From: Sinohyriopsis cumingii
Lineage: Eukaryota > Mollusca > Bivalvia > Unionida > Unionidae
Assembly (NCBI GenBank): GCA_028554795.2
Contig: CM068838.1
Location: 93,730,974-93,794,973 of the forward strand
Reading direction: 5' to 3'
Length of the DNA: 64,000 nucleotides
In this document: positions 63,501 to 64,000 of the stretch, in pieces
Layout of the letters: each line of letters starts with the position of its first letter
How positions within the stretch are numbered: position 1 is the first letter of the stretch
Program-made: the position numbers and the translations under genes
The notes under the pieces: generated by a model
What the model was told of the DNA's origin: nothing
Seen by the model: only the letters and a program-made list of their open reading frames with translations
Database searches by the model: none

Positions 63501-64000
63501 ATGTTGACATAGATTTAACATTTGGGTAAATGGGAACATTGTTTTAAGTGGTTGACCTCATTTCATGAGAATGTTCGGGGATATCTTATGTCAAAATTGT
63601 TAATTGTTTAATATTGCGAGTATATATTAACATTATTTAGATGTGGTTAACCTCAAGTTGCGAACGGGATATCCTGTATTAAATTTGCCCCATAGGCTCA
63701 GGATGTGAATGGCATTATATCGATAAACGTGTCTAAAAGGACAACGTGGCATTGTTTCAGGTGTGTTAAATTTGTGTTAAAATGGCGAAGTAAGTGTCGA
63801 TATCTTATATGAAGAAACAGGAATGGTCAAAGTTTAAACAACCGTTTCAACACACAACACGTCTACAACTGAACACCCGCTTGATGACTACAATCCGGAC
63901 GTACACATATACAAACCAAGAATAGGATGTAACAGACGGTGGTGAAATAGACACATTACAATACAAATATGCTATCTCACACGATGAAGGTACAAAGTGT
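60546..64000. other. No gene recognised
   Basis: AT-rich sequence. Frames up to 103 codons exist (for example 61,327-61,638 minus) but none has a recognisable motif, composition or neighbour that would support a gene. Confidence 0.5.

Overview
This is eukaryotic DNA, most likely from a mollusc or another lophotrochozoan animal (inference from the tRNA-headed SINEs, the non-LTR retrotransposon types, the AT-rich sequence and one intron-split cytochrome P450 exon). Almost everything recognisable is mobile or virus-like DNA, and most genes carry frameshifts or stops. No bacterial features are present.

Region 1 (about 1.9-8.0 kb) is a decayed virus-like element with an unusual gene set: an intact HNH-type endonuclease ORF (-), a small Cys-rich ORF (-), a large broken gene (+) joining a family B DNA polymerase, an SF1 helicase and a Cys-rich HNH-like domain, a broken rve integrase (-), a gene (-) with a zinc ribbon followed by a phospholipase A2-like domain, and the Walker A start of a packaging-type ATPase (+). 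A capsid-like fragment at 54.8-55.2 kb may be related. Region 2 (8-17.3 kb) is mostly unassigned, with a P450 exon at 12.5-12.8 kb and a WWE-like fragment at 13.8-14.1 kb.

Region 3 (17.3-54.4 kb) is a four-level nest. The outermost layer is a CACTA/EnSpm-type transposon (tnp2 transposase with DUF4218-like C-terminal part, plus 3' arrays of about 55-bp repeats, themselves tandemly duplicated). An RTE-like LINE sits inside its transposase (19.86-23.90 kb). A 5'-truncated Tx1/L1-like LINE (25,663-51,817, 9-bp target duplication TGATTAAGT) sits in the second CACTA 3' unit. That LINE is split by a 21,064-bp Maverick/Polinton (29,911-50,974, about 275-bp inverted repeats, 6-bp duplication CACGGC). 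The Polinton in turn carries a 1.28-kb LINE-derived insertion (48,700-49,979).

The Polinton has the standard set: protein-primed DNA polymerase, chromodomain integrase, packaging ATPase, penton-like minor capsid, double-jelly-roll major capsid, pVI-like protein and adenain-like protease. Accessory genes include a BIR (IAP-type) protein, three tandem F-box-like paralogues and a CCHC zinc-knuckle protein. Many genes have a TATA box 45-65 bp before the ATG. Its most striking feature is that the accessory genes near both ends are followed by a sequence matching the replication-dependent histone mRNA 3' end: a 6-bp stem, a UUUC loop, ACCCA and a purine-rich element. Two of these lie inside the terminal inverted repeats, so each terminal gene reads outward into its own repeat. 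The right-end genes also share a promoter module. The repeats additionally contain four TTACGTACAA boxes at a regular 44-45 bp spacing.

Region 4 (54.4-64 kb) holds a SINE with a perfect 13-bp duplication, a minus-strand LINE copy related to the Tx1/L1-like one, a relic of a Polinton left-end gene that still has a decayed histone-type stem-loop (59.3-60.3 kb), SINE fragments, and AT-rich DNA with nothing recognised.
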